52,018 nucleotides of DNA from Bacteroidales bacterium. GTDB lineage: Bacteria > Bacteroidota > Bacteroidia > Bacteroidales > FEN-979. The position numbers and the translations under genes are program-made. Where the stretch lies: NCBI GenBank assembly GCA_025355465.1, contig JANXZO010000010.1, forward strand, positions 1 to 52,018. Direction: 5' to 3'. Positions 1 through 8,658 of the stretch are shown here, piece after piece. The notes beneath the pieces are model-generated. The model searched no databases. It had not been told where the DNA came from and worked only from the letters and a program-made list of their open reading frames with translations. Within the stretch, counting starts at the first letter, position 1. Each line of letters begins with the position of its first letter.

Positions 1-1996
1 CGGGTTCTGAAAGCAAACTGAATGTGAGGTAAACCAGTCCGGTGGAATCGGCGCATTTGGCATCAAGAAGGAGGGTGTCGTTTTTTGAAAGGGCGACGTA
101 AGCCCAGGGCTCCGTATTTACCTCCAGGGAAGTTGTTCCGACAATGGCTGCTGCCGGATAGGTAGCGGCCAGGGCTGGCGGTGCCGAATAGTATATACTT
201 ACTGAGGGGTCGCCCATCAGGTTATAGATCTCCCAGTAATAGCGTTTGATGGATGCAGCCGTGCCCGACTCTTCAACTGCCATATTCCCGCCAACCACCA
301 TTTGGCCCATGGTGGTATACCAGTGGTCAATGGATTCGCCCTGATCGTGAAAAGTCGCGTCATAGGCTCCCAGATGATGTGGGTTATACTCGGGGTTTGC
401 AGAAATTCCTTTGAATCCGCAGCCCCACCAGTAATCTTCGTCCCAGTAGGTGTTGTTCGCGGCCCCGATATAGCCTATGGCTCCTTTATGCGCAGCGCGG
501 GTGATCTCTTCAGCGAAACAGGTTACATCAAATTTCGAGGTAAGGCAGCAGTTACCAACCATCAGACAATATTTATGGTCGTTCTGCAAGGTGGGTATCT
601 GGGAAATGGAAAACTGAGGATCGGCCCATCCGCTCTCACTCCCGTGGGCTGTATAATTTGCATAGGATACACCGTTGGAGACCTCAGTACGGATTTGCAG
701 GGAATAGTTGGCCCCGGCAGGTTCGGGTTGCAGGTAGGTGTGGGAGCTGAGATTGTGAGCGATGTTGAAATAGTGGGTCGTTCCATAGGTGATCTGGCCA
801 TTGCCCCAGGTCATCTGGTGGGCGGCATCTGCTCCGGCTACCATAACCACTTCATTCAACCAGGTTTCAGAAGGGAACTGGCAGCGTTCATATTCCAGCA
901 CCTTATCGATGTATGGCTGCAGCTGGGTGAGGTTATTGGCTGAAAAGCGTCCGTAAAAAACCTCCGGGAGATTGTCGTTGGTATATTCGCAGTACCCCAA
1001 GTCGGTAGGCTGGCCGTTGTTGGTGAAAGCCGGGATTTGGCCAACATCACCCACAAAAAGAACGAAGCTGGGCGAGCTGCAACCAGACGGTGGATTATCA
1101 TACAGCCCGTGAAGAAAGTTTTTAATGGATGTGGTGGTGTTTCCTACTTCCGGATCACTGGTGTACGCCTGAATTACCCGGAACCCTTTTTTGATTTTCC
1201 ATTTTACGAAGGGTTGAAGCGCTGCGTGATAAGCCGGGGGAGAAACAATCACATATGTTACCGGAGCCGCAGTGATAAGGGTGTCGGTCACCGGAAGGTA
1301 ATTTCCAAGCTGGCGATAAAGCCCTTCAAAATAGCGCGAAGCCTTCTGCCTTCTCAGCATCAGGGTGGAGACGGAATCGGCATCGGCAAAATGCACAGTC
1401 GCCTCGATTTTTTCATAGACCCTCAGCTTCCCGGTAACCGGGTTGTATCGGAAAGGAGCGATATCTATCCGGGCCAGCCTGACTGAACGCATGATGCCGG
1501 CATCAGACACAGCTACGCCGGGTGCTCCAAGAAATTCGTTACGCCGGTATGTCGTTTCATTGAACTCGAAAGGAATGAGGTCCGGGTTCGTTATCCCTTT
1601 CGATACCGAAGGCTGGGAAGGGATAATTGCATGGTTTATGCCGCTTGCAGCCAGATCATATTCTTTATACTCTTCCCCGGTGATCGTGATGGTAAAAGTA
1701 CAGTTTAATGGCACTTCAATAAGTTTTCGGTAAGTTGGCAGACTGGGATCTCCCACCATACTTCCGGAACCGTATCCATTGACAAAGAGTTCGGTGAATT
1801 CTCCCTTTTTTGTCGAAATATCCCTGAACTGAACGGATGAAATGCTAGCGGTAAAGGAAAGTTGGCGGTAATTGCCGGATAAAAATTTCAGCTCAGTTTT
1901 TCCTGCGTTTACCTTGATCTCTCCTGCAATGGAATCAGTGGAAAAGAAAAGAAGTGACAGCAGCAAGGCAATCGAAAAGGAGAAAAAATTATACAT
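1..1996 (-). CDS. Gingipain-like C25 cysteine protease, secreted, C-terminus off the window
   Basis: Translating the minus strand from the ATG at 1996 gives an uninterrupted frame of about 665 codons that leaves the window at base 1. The N-terminus is a signal peptide (MYNFFSFSIALLLSLLFF). A GDPSLPTYRKLIEVP stretch near residue 90 is typical of the C25 propeptide. The catalytic dyad is visible: His451 in NYTAHGSESGW and Cys484 in GNCCLTSKFD. The 33-residue His-Cys spacing equals that of RgpB (His211/Cys244). The propeptide motif argues for a secreted gingipain-like protease rather than the PorU sortase, which is also C25. A T9SS sorting domain would be expected in the missing C-terminus. The gene starts 15 bp after the permease gene ends, so it is probably the last gene of that transcript. 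The cleavage specificity cannot be read. Confidence 0.88.
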   Translation of the reverse strand, partial: MYNFFSFSIALLLSLLFFSTDSIAGEIKVNAGKTELKFLSGNYRQLSFTASISSVQFRDISTKKGEFTELFVNGYGSGSMVGDPSLPTYRKLIEVPLNCTFTITITGEEYKEYDLAASGINHAIIPSQPSVSKGITNPDLIPFEFNETTYRRNEFLGAPGVAVSDAGIMRSVRLARIDIAPFRYNPVTGKLRVYEKIEATVHFADADSVSTLMLRRQKASRYFEGLYRQLGNYLPVTDTLITAAPVTYVIVSPPAYHAALQPFVKWKIKKGFRVIQAYTSDPEVGNTTTSIKNFLHGLYDNPPSGCSSPSFVLFVGDVGQIPAFTNNGQPTDLGYCEYTNDNLPEVFYGRFSANNLTQLQPYIDKVLEYERCQFPSETWLNEVVMVAGADAAHQMTWGNGQITYGTTHYFNIAHNLSSHTYLQPEPAGANYSLQIRTEVSNGVSYANYTAHGSESGWADPQFSISQIPTLQNDHKYCLMVGNCCLTSKFDVTCFAEEITRAAHKGAIGYIGAANNTYWDEDYWWGCGFKGISANPEYNPHHLGAYDATFHDQGESIDHWYTTMGQMVVGGNMAVEESGTAASIKRYYWEIYNLMGDPSVSIYYSAPPALAATYPAAAIVGTTSLEVNTEPWAYVALSKNDTLLLDAKCADSTGLVYLTFSLLSEP

Positions 1997-2011
1997 GGTG
2001 GTAATTACCAG

Positions 2012-3247
2012 TTAGTCGGGCTTAATGTTGCCCGTGTTGATCTTGCCGATGTTATGAACAGGATACCATGCCGCAAGGAATCCGATCGAGATCACCGTAG
2101 CAAATACGCCAATAAAATCGGCTACCTGCATCTGCACAGGGTAGGTGTCAACAACGAAGGTACTTCCCGAGTCTCCGAGTTTTATGAGTCCGAAACGGAT
2201 CTGTATCCAGCAAATGACAGCCCCGAGGATCAAACCAAGAACAGCTCCGATCATGGAGATGAGCATCCCTTCCATCAGGAAGATCCGCTTGATGAGCCGA
2301 TGACTTGCTCCAAGGCTCTGTAATACCCCGATGTCTTTCTTCTTGTCAAGAATAAGCATCGAAAGAGATCCTACTACATTGAAGGTGGCAATAAGCAATA
2401 TAAAAGTGAGAATCAGAAAGATGGCCCATTTTTCCGACTTCATGATTTTATAAAGGATCTCCTGTTGCTGAAAGCGGTTTTTTACAATAAAACCTTTACC
2501 GAGCAAATTCTCTGCAGCAAGCTGGACCTTCTGTATATCTGCAGTTTTGGAGAGCCCAAGCTCAATCCCGGTTCGTTCATTCTCATACGAAAGAAGCCGT
2601 TTGGCAAAGCGAAGCGGAACAAGTACGTATTTAACATCATAATCCTGCTGAATGGAGAAATATCCTGACGGAAAGATGATTTCCGAGTTGAAGGCATTTT
2701 CAAATCCCCCGGTGAAGGCTGCATCGCGTCTCGGAACATAAACGGAAAGCGGGTTTTCAAAGTCTTTTAGATTGGTGCCGAGATAGTAGGCTACTCCATA
2801 CCCGAGCACAGCATAGTCCTTGTCGCCATCTTCAATCATAAACTTTCCTTCGGTCATCATGGTGTCAACCCGGCTTGTATGGAGGAAATCCTTACTTACT
2901 CCTTTGATGGTGATGATATATGGTTTCTCTTTGTACTTCATCAGGGCATTCTCTTCGATCACCTCGGTGAGATAAAGTACGCCCGGGATTTTTTGCAGCT
3001 TTGCCAATGGCACAGTGCCAAGGTCAAATGTTTTACTATGTGCCGCAGTAATCGCAATGTCGGGATTGAATGAGTTGAAAAGGGAAACCACTAGTTTTTC
3101 AAATCCATTGAAAACCGACAATACGATGATGAGCGCCATGGTGCCAATGGCCACTCCCAGCACGGAGATCCCGGAAATGATGTTGATGATGTTGTGTGAC
3201 TTCCTGGAAACGAAGTACCGGCGGGCTATGTAGAAAGGAAGATTCAA
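2012..3247 (-). CDS. FtsX-like ABC permease, LolC/LolE type
   Basis: This 411-residue protein has the LolC/E/MacB layout. It has an N-terminal amphipathic start and one membrane helix (NIINIISGISVLGVAIGTMA), a periplasmic domain at roughly residues 45-270, and three C-terminal helices. The family passes outer-membrane lipoproteins from the inner membrane to the Lol chaperone, or exports other substrates, together with an ATPase; no ATPase is encoded nearby. The gene lies 39 bp downstream of the methyltransferase and just before the C25 protease. The rbfA-permease neighbourhood is common in Bacteroidota. Whether it is a true lipoprotein-releasing permease or another FtsX-family exporter is not decided by sequence alone. 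Confidence 0.85.
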   Translation of the reverse strand: MNLPFYIARRYFVSRKSHNIINIISGISVLGVAIGTMALIIVLSVFNGFEKLVVSLFNSFNPDIAITAAHSKTFDLGTVPLAKLQKIPGVLYLTEVIEENALMKYKEKPYIITIKGVSKDFLHTSRVDTMMTEGKFMIEDGDKDYAVLGYGVAYYLGTNLKDFENPLSVYVPRRDAAFTGGFENAFNSEIIFPSGYFSIQQDYDVKYVLVPLRFAKRLLSYENERTGIELGLSKTADIQKVQLAAENLLGKGFIVKNRFQQQEILYKIMKSEKWAIFLILTFILLIATFNVVGSLSMLILDKKKDIGVLQSLGASHRLIKRIFLMEGMLISMIGAVLGLILGAVICWIQIRFGLIKLGDSGSTFVVDTYPVQMQVADFIGVFATVISIGFLAAWYPVHNIGKINTGNIKPD

Positions 3248-3286
3248 GATACAGGATGCAGGATGAAAAATAATTTCGCCATGTTG

Positions 3287-4102
3287 CTATTTATACGCCT
3301 TCACAATCAACCCCGTTCCTGTTTTGTGTTTCATTTTGCAATCAAGCCAGTTACATCCAAAAGCAACAGGGTAGGCGAGGATATAATAGAACGGAAGGAC
3401 CAGAAAGAAAATTTTTGAGGCATTCAGCATCAGGATAGGGTACTTCATGGATAATTTCCAGCCAAGCTGTCCGGGAGTACCATAGGTGTAGGCAGCTTCG
3501 GTTCGGGTGAATCCTGCCCGTTTCAGCTTATGGCAGATATCCTCGATGTTATAGCCATCCCGCACATGTTCGTCGATAAATGAACCCTCGTTACCATGAT
3601 CGTGAACATCTGATCCACCCTGATCCGATGGCGTGGATACGAGCAGCATTCCTCCCCGCGTCAGCGAATCGTAAAAATTCCGGAATACCGCCTCGTCCTC
3701 AAGAATATGTTCCATCACATCCACAGAAACAATCAAATCATATCGTTCTGGTTTTGAAAACCGGGTGAGGTCTGCGATTTCAAATACGACCTGGTTGCGG
3801 CCAATACGGTTGAAAAATGCTTTGCAATCCGCTATCTGTTCATCCTTTACATCAACGGCATCGACGAACCATGCAGGGTTCAGTCCCGACATGAAATAAC
3901 TGTATTGACCGAAACCCGAACCGGCGTCGAGGAGCTGCCTGTTCTTGCTTTTTACCGCTGTCCGGGCCCATAACCTGATCTCCTTTTTCACATGCCAGGC
4001 ACGCAGAAGCAGCAGGTCCAACAATCTGTAGAAGAGGATCCTGAGCAACGGCGTCTTGTTGAAGACATGGCCTAGTGTTCGTTTTATCGGGTCGTACTGC
4101 AT
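3287..4102 (-). CDS. Class I SAM-dependent methyltransferase
   Basis: This is a 271-residue protein. Motif I, LLDAGSGFGQY, lies at about residues 57-67. A DAVDV acidic end of strand 2 follows, then the post-I segment YDLIVSVDVMEHILED, all standard for class I methyltransferases of the type 11/23 group. The substrate is not recognisable. The C-terminal 60 residues contain a hydrophobic stretch (KIFFLVLPFYYILAYPVAFG) that could anchor the enzyme to the membrane, which suggests a lipid, quinone or glycan substrate. It is co-oriented with rbfA (67 bp upstream) and the LolC/E-like permease (39 bp downstream), so cotranscription is likely. Confidence 0.8.
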   Translation of the reverse strand: MQYDPIKRTLGHVFNKTPLLRILFYRLLDLLLLRAWHVKKEIRLWARTAVKSKNRQLLDAGSGFGQYSYFMSGLNPAWFVDAVDVKDEQIADCKAFFNRIGRNQVVFEIADLTRFSKPERYDLIVSVDVMEHILEDEAVFRNFYDSLTRGGMLLVSTPSDQGGSDVHDHGNEGSFIDEHVRDGYNIEDICHKLKRAGFTRTEAAYTYGTPGQLGWKLSMKYPILMLNASKIFFLVLPFYYILAYPVAFGCNWLDCKMKHKTGTGLIVKAYK

Positions 4103-4169
4103 GAAAAGTTTAGCGTTAAAGGTAAATTGAATTTCCGCAGTTTTGCGATCCTGCCATCTTACGATGTTA

Positions 4170-4511
4170 TTATTTTTCTTTCAGCAGGCTGTCTATGTTC
4201 TCAATATAATCCAGCGAGTCGTCCAGATGAAAATGAAGCTCCGGCATGATCCGAAGCTGGTTGTGAACACGCTTCACCAGGAAATAACGGATTTCCCCGC
4301 TGTGTTTCCTGATCTTTTCGAGCATCGCTGATTTATCTTTGCTCCCGAACAGGCTCAGGTATACCTTGGCAATGGCAAGGTCCTTGGAAACCATCACCTT
4401 AGTTACTGTAATAAGCGTGTTTTCAAACAGGTTGCGGCTTTCCTGCTGAAATATGATGCCAAGGTCTTTTTGTAAAAGCCGTGAAATTTTTTGCTGCCGT
4501 GTTGATTCCAT
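4170..4511 (-). CDS. rbfA: Ribosome-binding factor A
   Basis: This 113-residue protein matches RbfA from end to end. It opens with MESTRQQKISRLLQKDLG and contains the KH-like core ITVTKVMVSKDLAIAKVYLS. RbfA binds the 30S subunit near the 5' end of 16S rRNA during late maturation and cold adaptation. Length is normal for the family. A perfect TATCTTTG promoter element lies only 4 nt upstream of the start codon, so the mRNA may have almost no leader. The methyltransferase and permease follow on the same strand. Confidence 0.93.
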   Translation of the reverse strand: MESTRQQKISRLLQKDLGIIFQQESRNLFENTLITVTKVMVSKDLAIAKVYLSLFGSKDKSAMLEKIRKHSGEIRYFLVKRVHNQLRIMPELHFHLDDSLDYIENIDSLLKEK

Positions 4512-4515
4512 GCAA

Positions 4516-4523
4516 CAAAGATA
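4516..4523 (-). promoter_or_regulatory. Bacteroidota -7 element for rbfA
   Basis: TATCTTTG (minus strand) matches TAnnTTTG exactly and ends 4 nt before the rbfA ATG. No convincing TTTG -33 element was found at normal spacing. If used, transcription would begin at or next to the start codon. Confidence 0.45.
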
Positions 4524-4534
4524 CGAAAACAGAA

Positions 4535-5533
4535 TTAATGACTTTCCAACCTGACCGGTTCCATTTTAGGGGTTTTTCTCCCCAGGTTGAAATCCCGGGT
4601 GAGGCTTAGCGCAAAGGCGTATTTAGGCGTAAGCTGCCTGCCATTGTAGAACTTGTAAACGGGGATATCGCAAACCACGGTAACATTCCACTTCCCGGCA
4701 ACGGAATAACTGAGCTGCGGCGAGAGGTAGAGAATGTCGTACCCGGTGTTCACTTCGTCGGTTCCCTTGTAGCTGTCTCTGGTTTTATACTCGTTCCTTA
4801 TCTGCAGAATACCGAAGAAGTATTTCATGATCTTCTTCGAAACAAAAACTGAATTGAGCAGGATGTTACCGTATTTGTAATCCACCTTGTCAGGGAAATT
4901 ATATTCGTAACGGTTGATGGTAAATAGTCGCAGGGTAATGGCGGGGAAGCCGATGTTGAAAAAGAGCATGCCGTTGGCTCCGAAAGCATTAGTAGAAGGT
5001 TGTATGTCGCGGTTAAGCTGAACATTGTTGACCATTTGGGGGTTTGTCGAGAAGGGATACCTGAACCCGGCCCCTGCTGTTAGTTCGATCTGCTTAACAG
5101 GTTTGATAAATAAACCGTATTTGAGATTCACCCCGCCGTTGGAAAGACCGTAGCCAGTCTGCTTCATACCATGGAACGTTGGATTGTCGAGGTATAGCTG
5201 GGTCTTGTTGATAAAATAGCCGAAATCGACCTCAACCGTCAGCCGTTTGGTTAACCCGTATCCGAAGGCGATTCCGGTAAAGTTGTAATTGGCCGACTGC
5301 AACGGGTTATTCCCGGCTTTGCTGTCTCCCTCATAGTATTTGTCGGAAAATCCGTGACGGTAAAAGGCACCTACACGCAGGTAGTTCTTACCTAAGACCC
5401 CGACGTAAACGGAAGCACCCACCGGACTGCCTGTCGAGCAGCATTGAGCGTCGGTTTTTGTTGCTGCGGATAGAAGTACCAGCGTTAACGCGAAAAGGGT
5501 GGTAATCTTAATCTTTGCTTCTGACAATGACAT
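4535..5533 (-). CDS. Putative outer-membrane beta-barrel protein
   Basis: The open frame extends upstream to 5686, but that part lies over the lipoprotein gene and is not signal-like. The ATG at 5533 opens a clear signal peptide (KITTLFALTLVLLSAATKTDA), giving 332 residues. The mature part has alternating, aromatic-rich strands (LRVGAFYRHGFSDKYYEG, LTVEVDFGYFINKTQLY, ITLRLFTINRYEYNFPD) as in barrel proteins of the outer membrane, and a Cys-Cys pair at its N-terminus. No named family was recognised. The start overlaps the end of the upstream lipoprotein gene by 26 bp, so the two are probably translationally coupled and may work together. Confidence 0.65.
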   Translation of the reverse strand: MSLSEAKIKITTLFALTLVLLSAATKTDAQCCSTGSPVGASVYVGVLGKNYLRVGAFYRHGFSDKYYEGDSKAGNNPLQSANYNFTGIAFGYGLTKRLTVEVDFGYFINKTQLYLDNPTFHGMKQTGYGLSNGGVNLKYGLFIKPVKQIELTAGAGFRYPFSTNPQMVNNVQLNRDIQPSTNAFGANGMLFFNIGFPAITLRLFTINRYEYNFPDKVDYKYGNILLNSVFVSKKIMKYFFGILQIRNEYKTRDSYKGTDEVNTGYDILYLSPQLSYSVAGKWNVTVVCDIPVYKFYNGRQLTPKYAFALSLTRDFNLGRKTPKMEPVRLESH

Positions 5534-5855
5534 TCTTGGTTTCAGACTTATTGTTTTTGTCAGTGACCTGGCAGTTAATGGTGAACTTGTCGGCGTGGCA
5601 AACGGTCCACTGAACACTGCTGCCCGAACCGATAAATGTTCCAAAATCAGCAGTCCAGGTGTAGGTAAGGCCTTCTCCGGTTGCATTTGCAGTGAGGGTG
5701 GTCACGTCATTTACCTTGATAACGGTGTCTTTCGCAACCAGACTCGAAAATTTAAAGGTAACCCCCGGATTGTCAGGTGTCGGGTCTGAACTTTTGCTGC
5801 AGGCAATAATGGTCAGCATGATGCCTAAGCCAACGACAAGGAAAATATTTTTCAT
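5508..5855 (-). CDS. Small lipoprotein with a PKD/Ig-like domain
   Basis: This 115-residue protein has a lipoprotein signal ending in LTIIAC, with the lipidated Cys at residue 19. After a Ser/Asp/Pro linker comes one beta-sandwich of about 85 residues. Its pattern (VTTLTANATGEGLTYTWTA, then FTINCQVTDKNNKSETKNV) is that of PKD or Ig-like domains, which usually mediate binding. It overlaps the outer-membrane protein gene downstream by 26 bp. A TAATTTTG element and a small hairpin precede it. Confidence 0.75.
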   Translation of the reverse strand: MKNIFLVVGLGIMLTIIACSKSSDPTPDNPGVTFKFSSLVAKDTVIKVNDVTTLTANATGEGLTYTWTADFGTFIGSGSSVQWTVCHADKFTINCQVTDKNNKSETKNVIVRSKD

Positions 5856-5905
5856 GGCAAGGTTATTGGTTTCGGTAAATGGTATTTCGTGTTAGGGTAA
5901 CGGTT

Positions 5906-5933
5906 CCTCCACACACTGGAGGATACAAAATTA
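5906..5933 (-). promoter_or_regulatory. Promoter element and leader hairpin before the lipoprotein/OMP pair
   Basis: TAATTTTG at 5933-5926 (minus strand) fits TAnnTTTG. Just downstream, an inverted repeat of 6 bp (CCTCCA/TGGAGG with a 5-nt loop, 5906-5922) would fold at the very 5' end of the transcript and could stabilise it. No -33 box is evident. Confidence 0.4.
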
Positions 5934-6007
5934 AAAACCTTACACTTATCATGATGTTTTTTTTTAGAAAAGATGCAAAATGTCATGTTTTGACAGGGAT
6001 TACTATC

Positions 6008-6015
6008 TACCTTTG
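6008..6015 (+). promoter_or_regulatory. Bacteroidota -7 element that sets the start of the amidotransferase gene
   Basis: TACCTTTG is a perfect TAnnTTTG match. A TTG at 5990-5992 lies upstream, at a spacing (15 nt) shorter than usual. Transcription would start near 6021, downstream of the first in-frame ATG (5980), so the ATG at 6049 is the plausible start. Confidence 0.45.
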
Positions 6016-6048
6016 GCCGGTTGCATTTTGAAAACAGAAACGACAACT

Positions 6049-6753
6049 ATGGCAAGTACAATGAAGTATCATTTTCTCCAGCATGTGGCCTACGAAGGAT
6101 TGGGCGGCATCGATTCGTGGATACAGGCAAAGGGGGTGCAGTTAAACGGGACCCGGTTTTTTAACAATTCCGTTTTACCGGATCCTGTTTCAGTGCAGGC
6201 GCTGATCATCCTGGGAGGTCCGATGAGCGTTCATGATGAAAGCGCGTATCCATGGTTGGTGGCTGAGAAAAAATTCATCGAACAGGTTATCAAAGCAGGC
6301 AAACCGGTTCTCGGCATCTGTCTCGGAGCGCAGCTTATCGCAGATGTACTCGGCGCACGGGTCTATCCCAACAAACATAAAGAGGTGGGATGGTTTCCGG
6401 TGGAGCTTACCCGCGAAGGTCAGAATGCACCTTGCATGAAAACCTTTCCTCCATCATTCATGGGATTTCACTGGCACGGCGAAACGTTCGAAATCCCTGC
6501 CGGAGCAGTTCGCCTTGCCCGGTCCGCTGCCTGCGAAAATCAGGCATTCCTATATGGACATAATGTGATCGCCCTGCAATTCCACCCCGAGGTCAACATT
6601 CCGCTAACCCAGTTGCTTGTCATGAAGGCAAAGGATGACCTGGTTCCGGCTGAATTTGTTCAGTCAGAAAGCGAAATTCTCGGCAATAAGGATGGGGTGC
6701 GCCAAAATGGAAATTACATTGTCGGGTTACTGAATGAATTGCTGAGTAAATAG
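6049..6753 (+). CDS. Class I glutamine amidotransferase-like protein
   Basis: This is a stand-alone GATase1 domain of 234 residues from the ATG at 6049. The open frame begins at 5980, but a TACCTTTG element between the two ATGs and the fold boundaries favour the later one. The triad is visible: Cys91 in GICLGAQLI, and His179 and Glu181 in QFHPEVN. LGGPMSVHDE provides the oxyanion-loop region. Such free-standing proteins resemble GMP synthase amidotransferase domains and gamma-glutamyl hydrolases. No ammonia-accepting synthetase is adjacent, so the substrate is open. Confidence 0.85.
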   Translation: MASTMKYHFLQHVAYEGLGGIDSWIQAKGVQLNGTRFFNNSVLPDPVSVQALIILGGPMSVHDESAYPWLVAEKKFIEQVIKAGKPVLGICLGAQLIADVLGARVYPNKHKEVGWFPVELTREGQNAPCMKTFPPSFMGFHWHGETFEIPAGAVRLARSAACENQAFLYGHNVIALQFHPEVNIPLTQLLVMKAKDDLVPAEFVQSESEILGNKDGVRQNGNYIVGLLNELLSK

Positions 6754-6771
6754 GGCATTCGACAAAACCAC

Positions 6772-6779
6772 TATCTTTG
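6772..6779 (+). promoter_or_regulatory. -7 element 5 nt upstream of the ABC exporter start
   Basis: TATCTTTG matches TAnnTTTG exactly; the ATG follows at 6785. There is no clear -33 partner. If this is the promoter, the transcript is leaderless or nearly so. Confidence 0.4.
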
Positions 6780-6784
6780 CATCG

Positions 6785-8605
6785 ATGAAAAGCTTTTTTA
6801 AAATACTTCGGTTTGCCGGACCATATTGGGTTTATGCAGCTTTAAACGTTGTATTTAACATCCTTGCCGTACTCTTTTCGCTGGTCTCTTTTGCACTTTT
6901 TATCCCTGTGCTGCAAATGCTCTTTCACCAGATGGCCATTCCGAAATCGGCTCCTGGACTGCATCTGAACATTGCCTCCATCCAGGAGAATTTCTACTTC
7001 ATTTCCGGCCAGATGCTTCAACGCTACGGGAACGAGCGGATGCTGGTTTATATCGGTGTTGCGATTATCATCCTTTTCTTCTTTAAGAATTTCTTCCGTT
7101 ATATGGCCATGTATTTCCTGGCGGTGGTAAGAAACGGGGTGGTCAAAGACTTGCGTAACGACCTCTACCTGAAAATCCTGATCCTTCCACTCTCCTATTT
7201 TAATGAAAAGCGGAAAGGAGATATCATCGCCCGGATGACAAATGACGTTCAGGAGGTTGAATGGTCGATCATGAGCTCCCTTGAGATGGCTTTCCGGGAT
7301 CCCATAACCATGCTGACGTACCTGATTTTTCTCTTTATCATCAGTCCGTCGCTAACGATTTTCGTTCTCGTACTGCTTCCTGTCAGTGGGTTTTTTATCG
7401 GACGGATCGGGAAAAGTCTTAAGCGGACCTCCGACAAAGGCCAGAAAAAGATGGGGTATATCCTTTCCATGATCGAGGAGACCATCTCCGGCCTGAGGAT
7501 CATCAAGGCTTTTAATGCCATCGATTTTGCGGACAACCGGTTTCGCAACACAAACAGTGAATACAATAAGTTGATGGTAAGGCTTTACCGAAAACGGGAT
7601 CTGGCCTCACCACTCAGTGAATTTCTCAGTGCCTGCGTACTGACCATCGTTTTGTGGTACGGGGGAAAGCTGGTTTTCACCCCGGGTAATTTTCTCGACG
7701 CAGCAACATTCCTTATCTACCTCGGAGTATTTTCACAACTTATGCCGCCCGCCAAAGCCATAACCCAGGCTTTTTACAACATTAAAAAGGGGGTTGCTTC
7801 CGTGGAACGTATCGAGCAGGTACTCGCCGAACCGGAGGTGATCGAACAAAAGCCGGATGCAGTGGCGAAAAAATATTTTAAGCATGAAATTGAGTATAGG
7901 AATGTGGGATTCGCCTACGGAACAGAGGCGGTCCTGAAAAATGTCAACCTCATCATTCCCAAGGGACGAACCATTGCGCTGGTAGGCCCTTCTGGCGCCG
8001 GAAAATCAACCATGGTGGATCTTTTGCCCCGGTTTTACGATTGTATTGAAGGCCAATTGCTCATCGACGGAGTGGATTCGCGGGATATCGTAATTACTGA
8101 TCTTCGCGGACTGATGGGGATTGTGGGTCAGGAGACCATCCTGTTCAACGACAGTGTTTTCAATAACATTGCCTTCGGTATGACCGGTATGCGTGATGAG
8201 GAGGTGATTGCAGCGGCAAAAGTTGCCAATGCCCATGAGTTTATCGAAAAAATGCCGATGGGTTATGAGACCAATATCGGCGACAGGGGAACCAAATTAT
8301 CAGGTGGCCAGCGGCAACGGTTGAGCATCGCCAGGGCTGTATTGAAAAACCCACCCATCCTCATCCTCGATGAAGCAACCTCCGCGCTCGATACTGAGTC
8401 GGAACGACTTGTTCAACAAGCCCTCGAAAACCTTATGCGTAACCGCACTTCCATCGTGATTGCGCACCGGCTCTCCACCATTCAGTTCGCCGATGAAATT
8501 ATTGTGCTTCAGAACGGTGAACTGGTAGAGCGCGGAACGCATAACAACTTGCTCGAACTGAATGGGGTTTATCGAAAGCTCTATGACCTGCAATCGTTTT
8601 TGTAG
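6785..8605 (+). CDS. ABC exporter, MsbA-like lipid/multidrug type
   Basis: This 606-residue half-transporter has an N-terminal six-helix membrane domain (about residues 1-330) and a C-terminal ATPase. The ATPase has Walker A GPSGAGKST, signature LSGGQRQRLSIARA, Walker B ILILDEATSALD and H-loop IVIAHRLSTI, so it is a complete, active-looking enzyme. It works as a homodimer. MsbA of Gram-negative bacteria flips lipid A-core across the inner membrane, and Bacteroidota have several paralogues of this shape. The flanking genes do not identify the substrate, so lipid A export is a family-level inference. Confidence 0.88.
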   Translation: MKSFFKILRFAGPYWVYAALNVVFNILAVLFSLVSFALFIPVLQMLFHQMAIPKSAPGLHLNIASIQENFYFISGQMLQRYGNERMLVYIGVAIIILFFFKNFFRYMAMYFLAVVRNGVVKDLRNDLYLKILILPLSYFNEKRKGDIIARMTNDVQEVEWSIMSSLEMAFRDPITMLTYLIFLFIISPSLTIFVLVLLPVSGFFIGRIGKSLKRTSDKGQKKMGYILSMIEETISGLRIIKAFNAIDFADNRFRNTNSEYNKLMVRLYRKRDLASPLSEFLSACVLTIVLWYGGKLVFTPGNFLDAATFLIYLGVFSQLMPPAKAITQAFYNIKKGVASVERIEQVLAEPEVIEQKPDAVAKKYFKHEIEYRNVGFAYGTEAVLKNVNLIIPKGRTIALVGPSGAGKSTMVDLLPRFYDCIEGQLLIDGVDSRDIVITDLRGLMGIVGQETILFNDSVFNNIAFGMTGMRDEEVIAAAKVANAHEFIEKMPMGYETNIGDRGTKLSGGQRQRLSIARAVLKNPPILILDEATSALDTESERLVQQALENLMRNRTSIVIAHRLSTIQFADEIIVLQNGELVERGTHNNLLELNGVYRKLYDLQSFL

Positions 8606-8658
8606 CGTTTACCGATGATCAATAACCCTTTCGTAAATCAAACAATAGGTATAACGAC

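Noticed and set aside
302-1733. Plus-strand ORFs across the left edge (213, 149 and 96 codons)
   Set aside because: They are antisense to the C25 protease frame, which shows a signal peptide, propeptide motif and catalytic residues.
1-1996. Calling the left-edge gene PorU, the T9SS sortase
   Set aside because: PorU is also C25, but the N-terminal part here has the gingipain propeptide motif rather than a PorU-like start.
5534-5686. N-terminal extension of the outer-membrane protein frame
   Set aside because: It lies over the lipoprotein gene, and the signal peptide begins at 5533.
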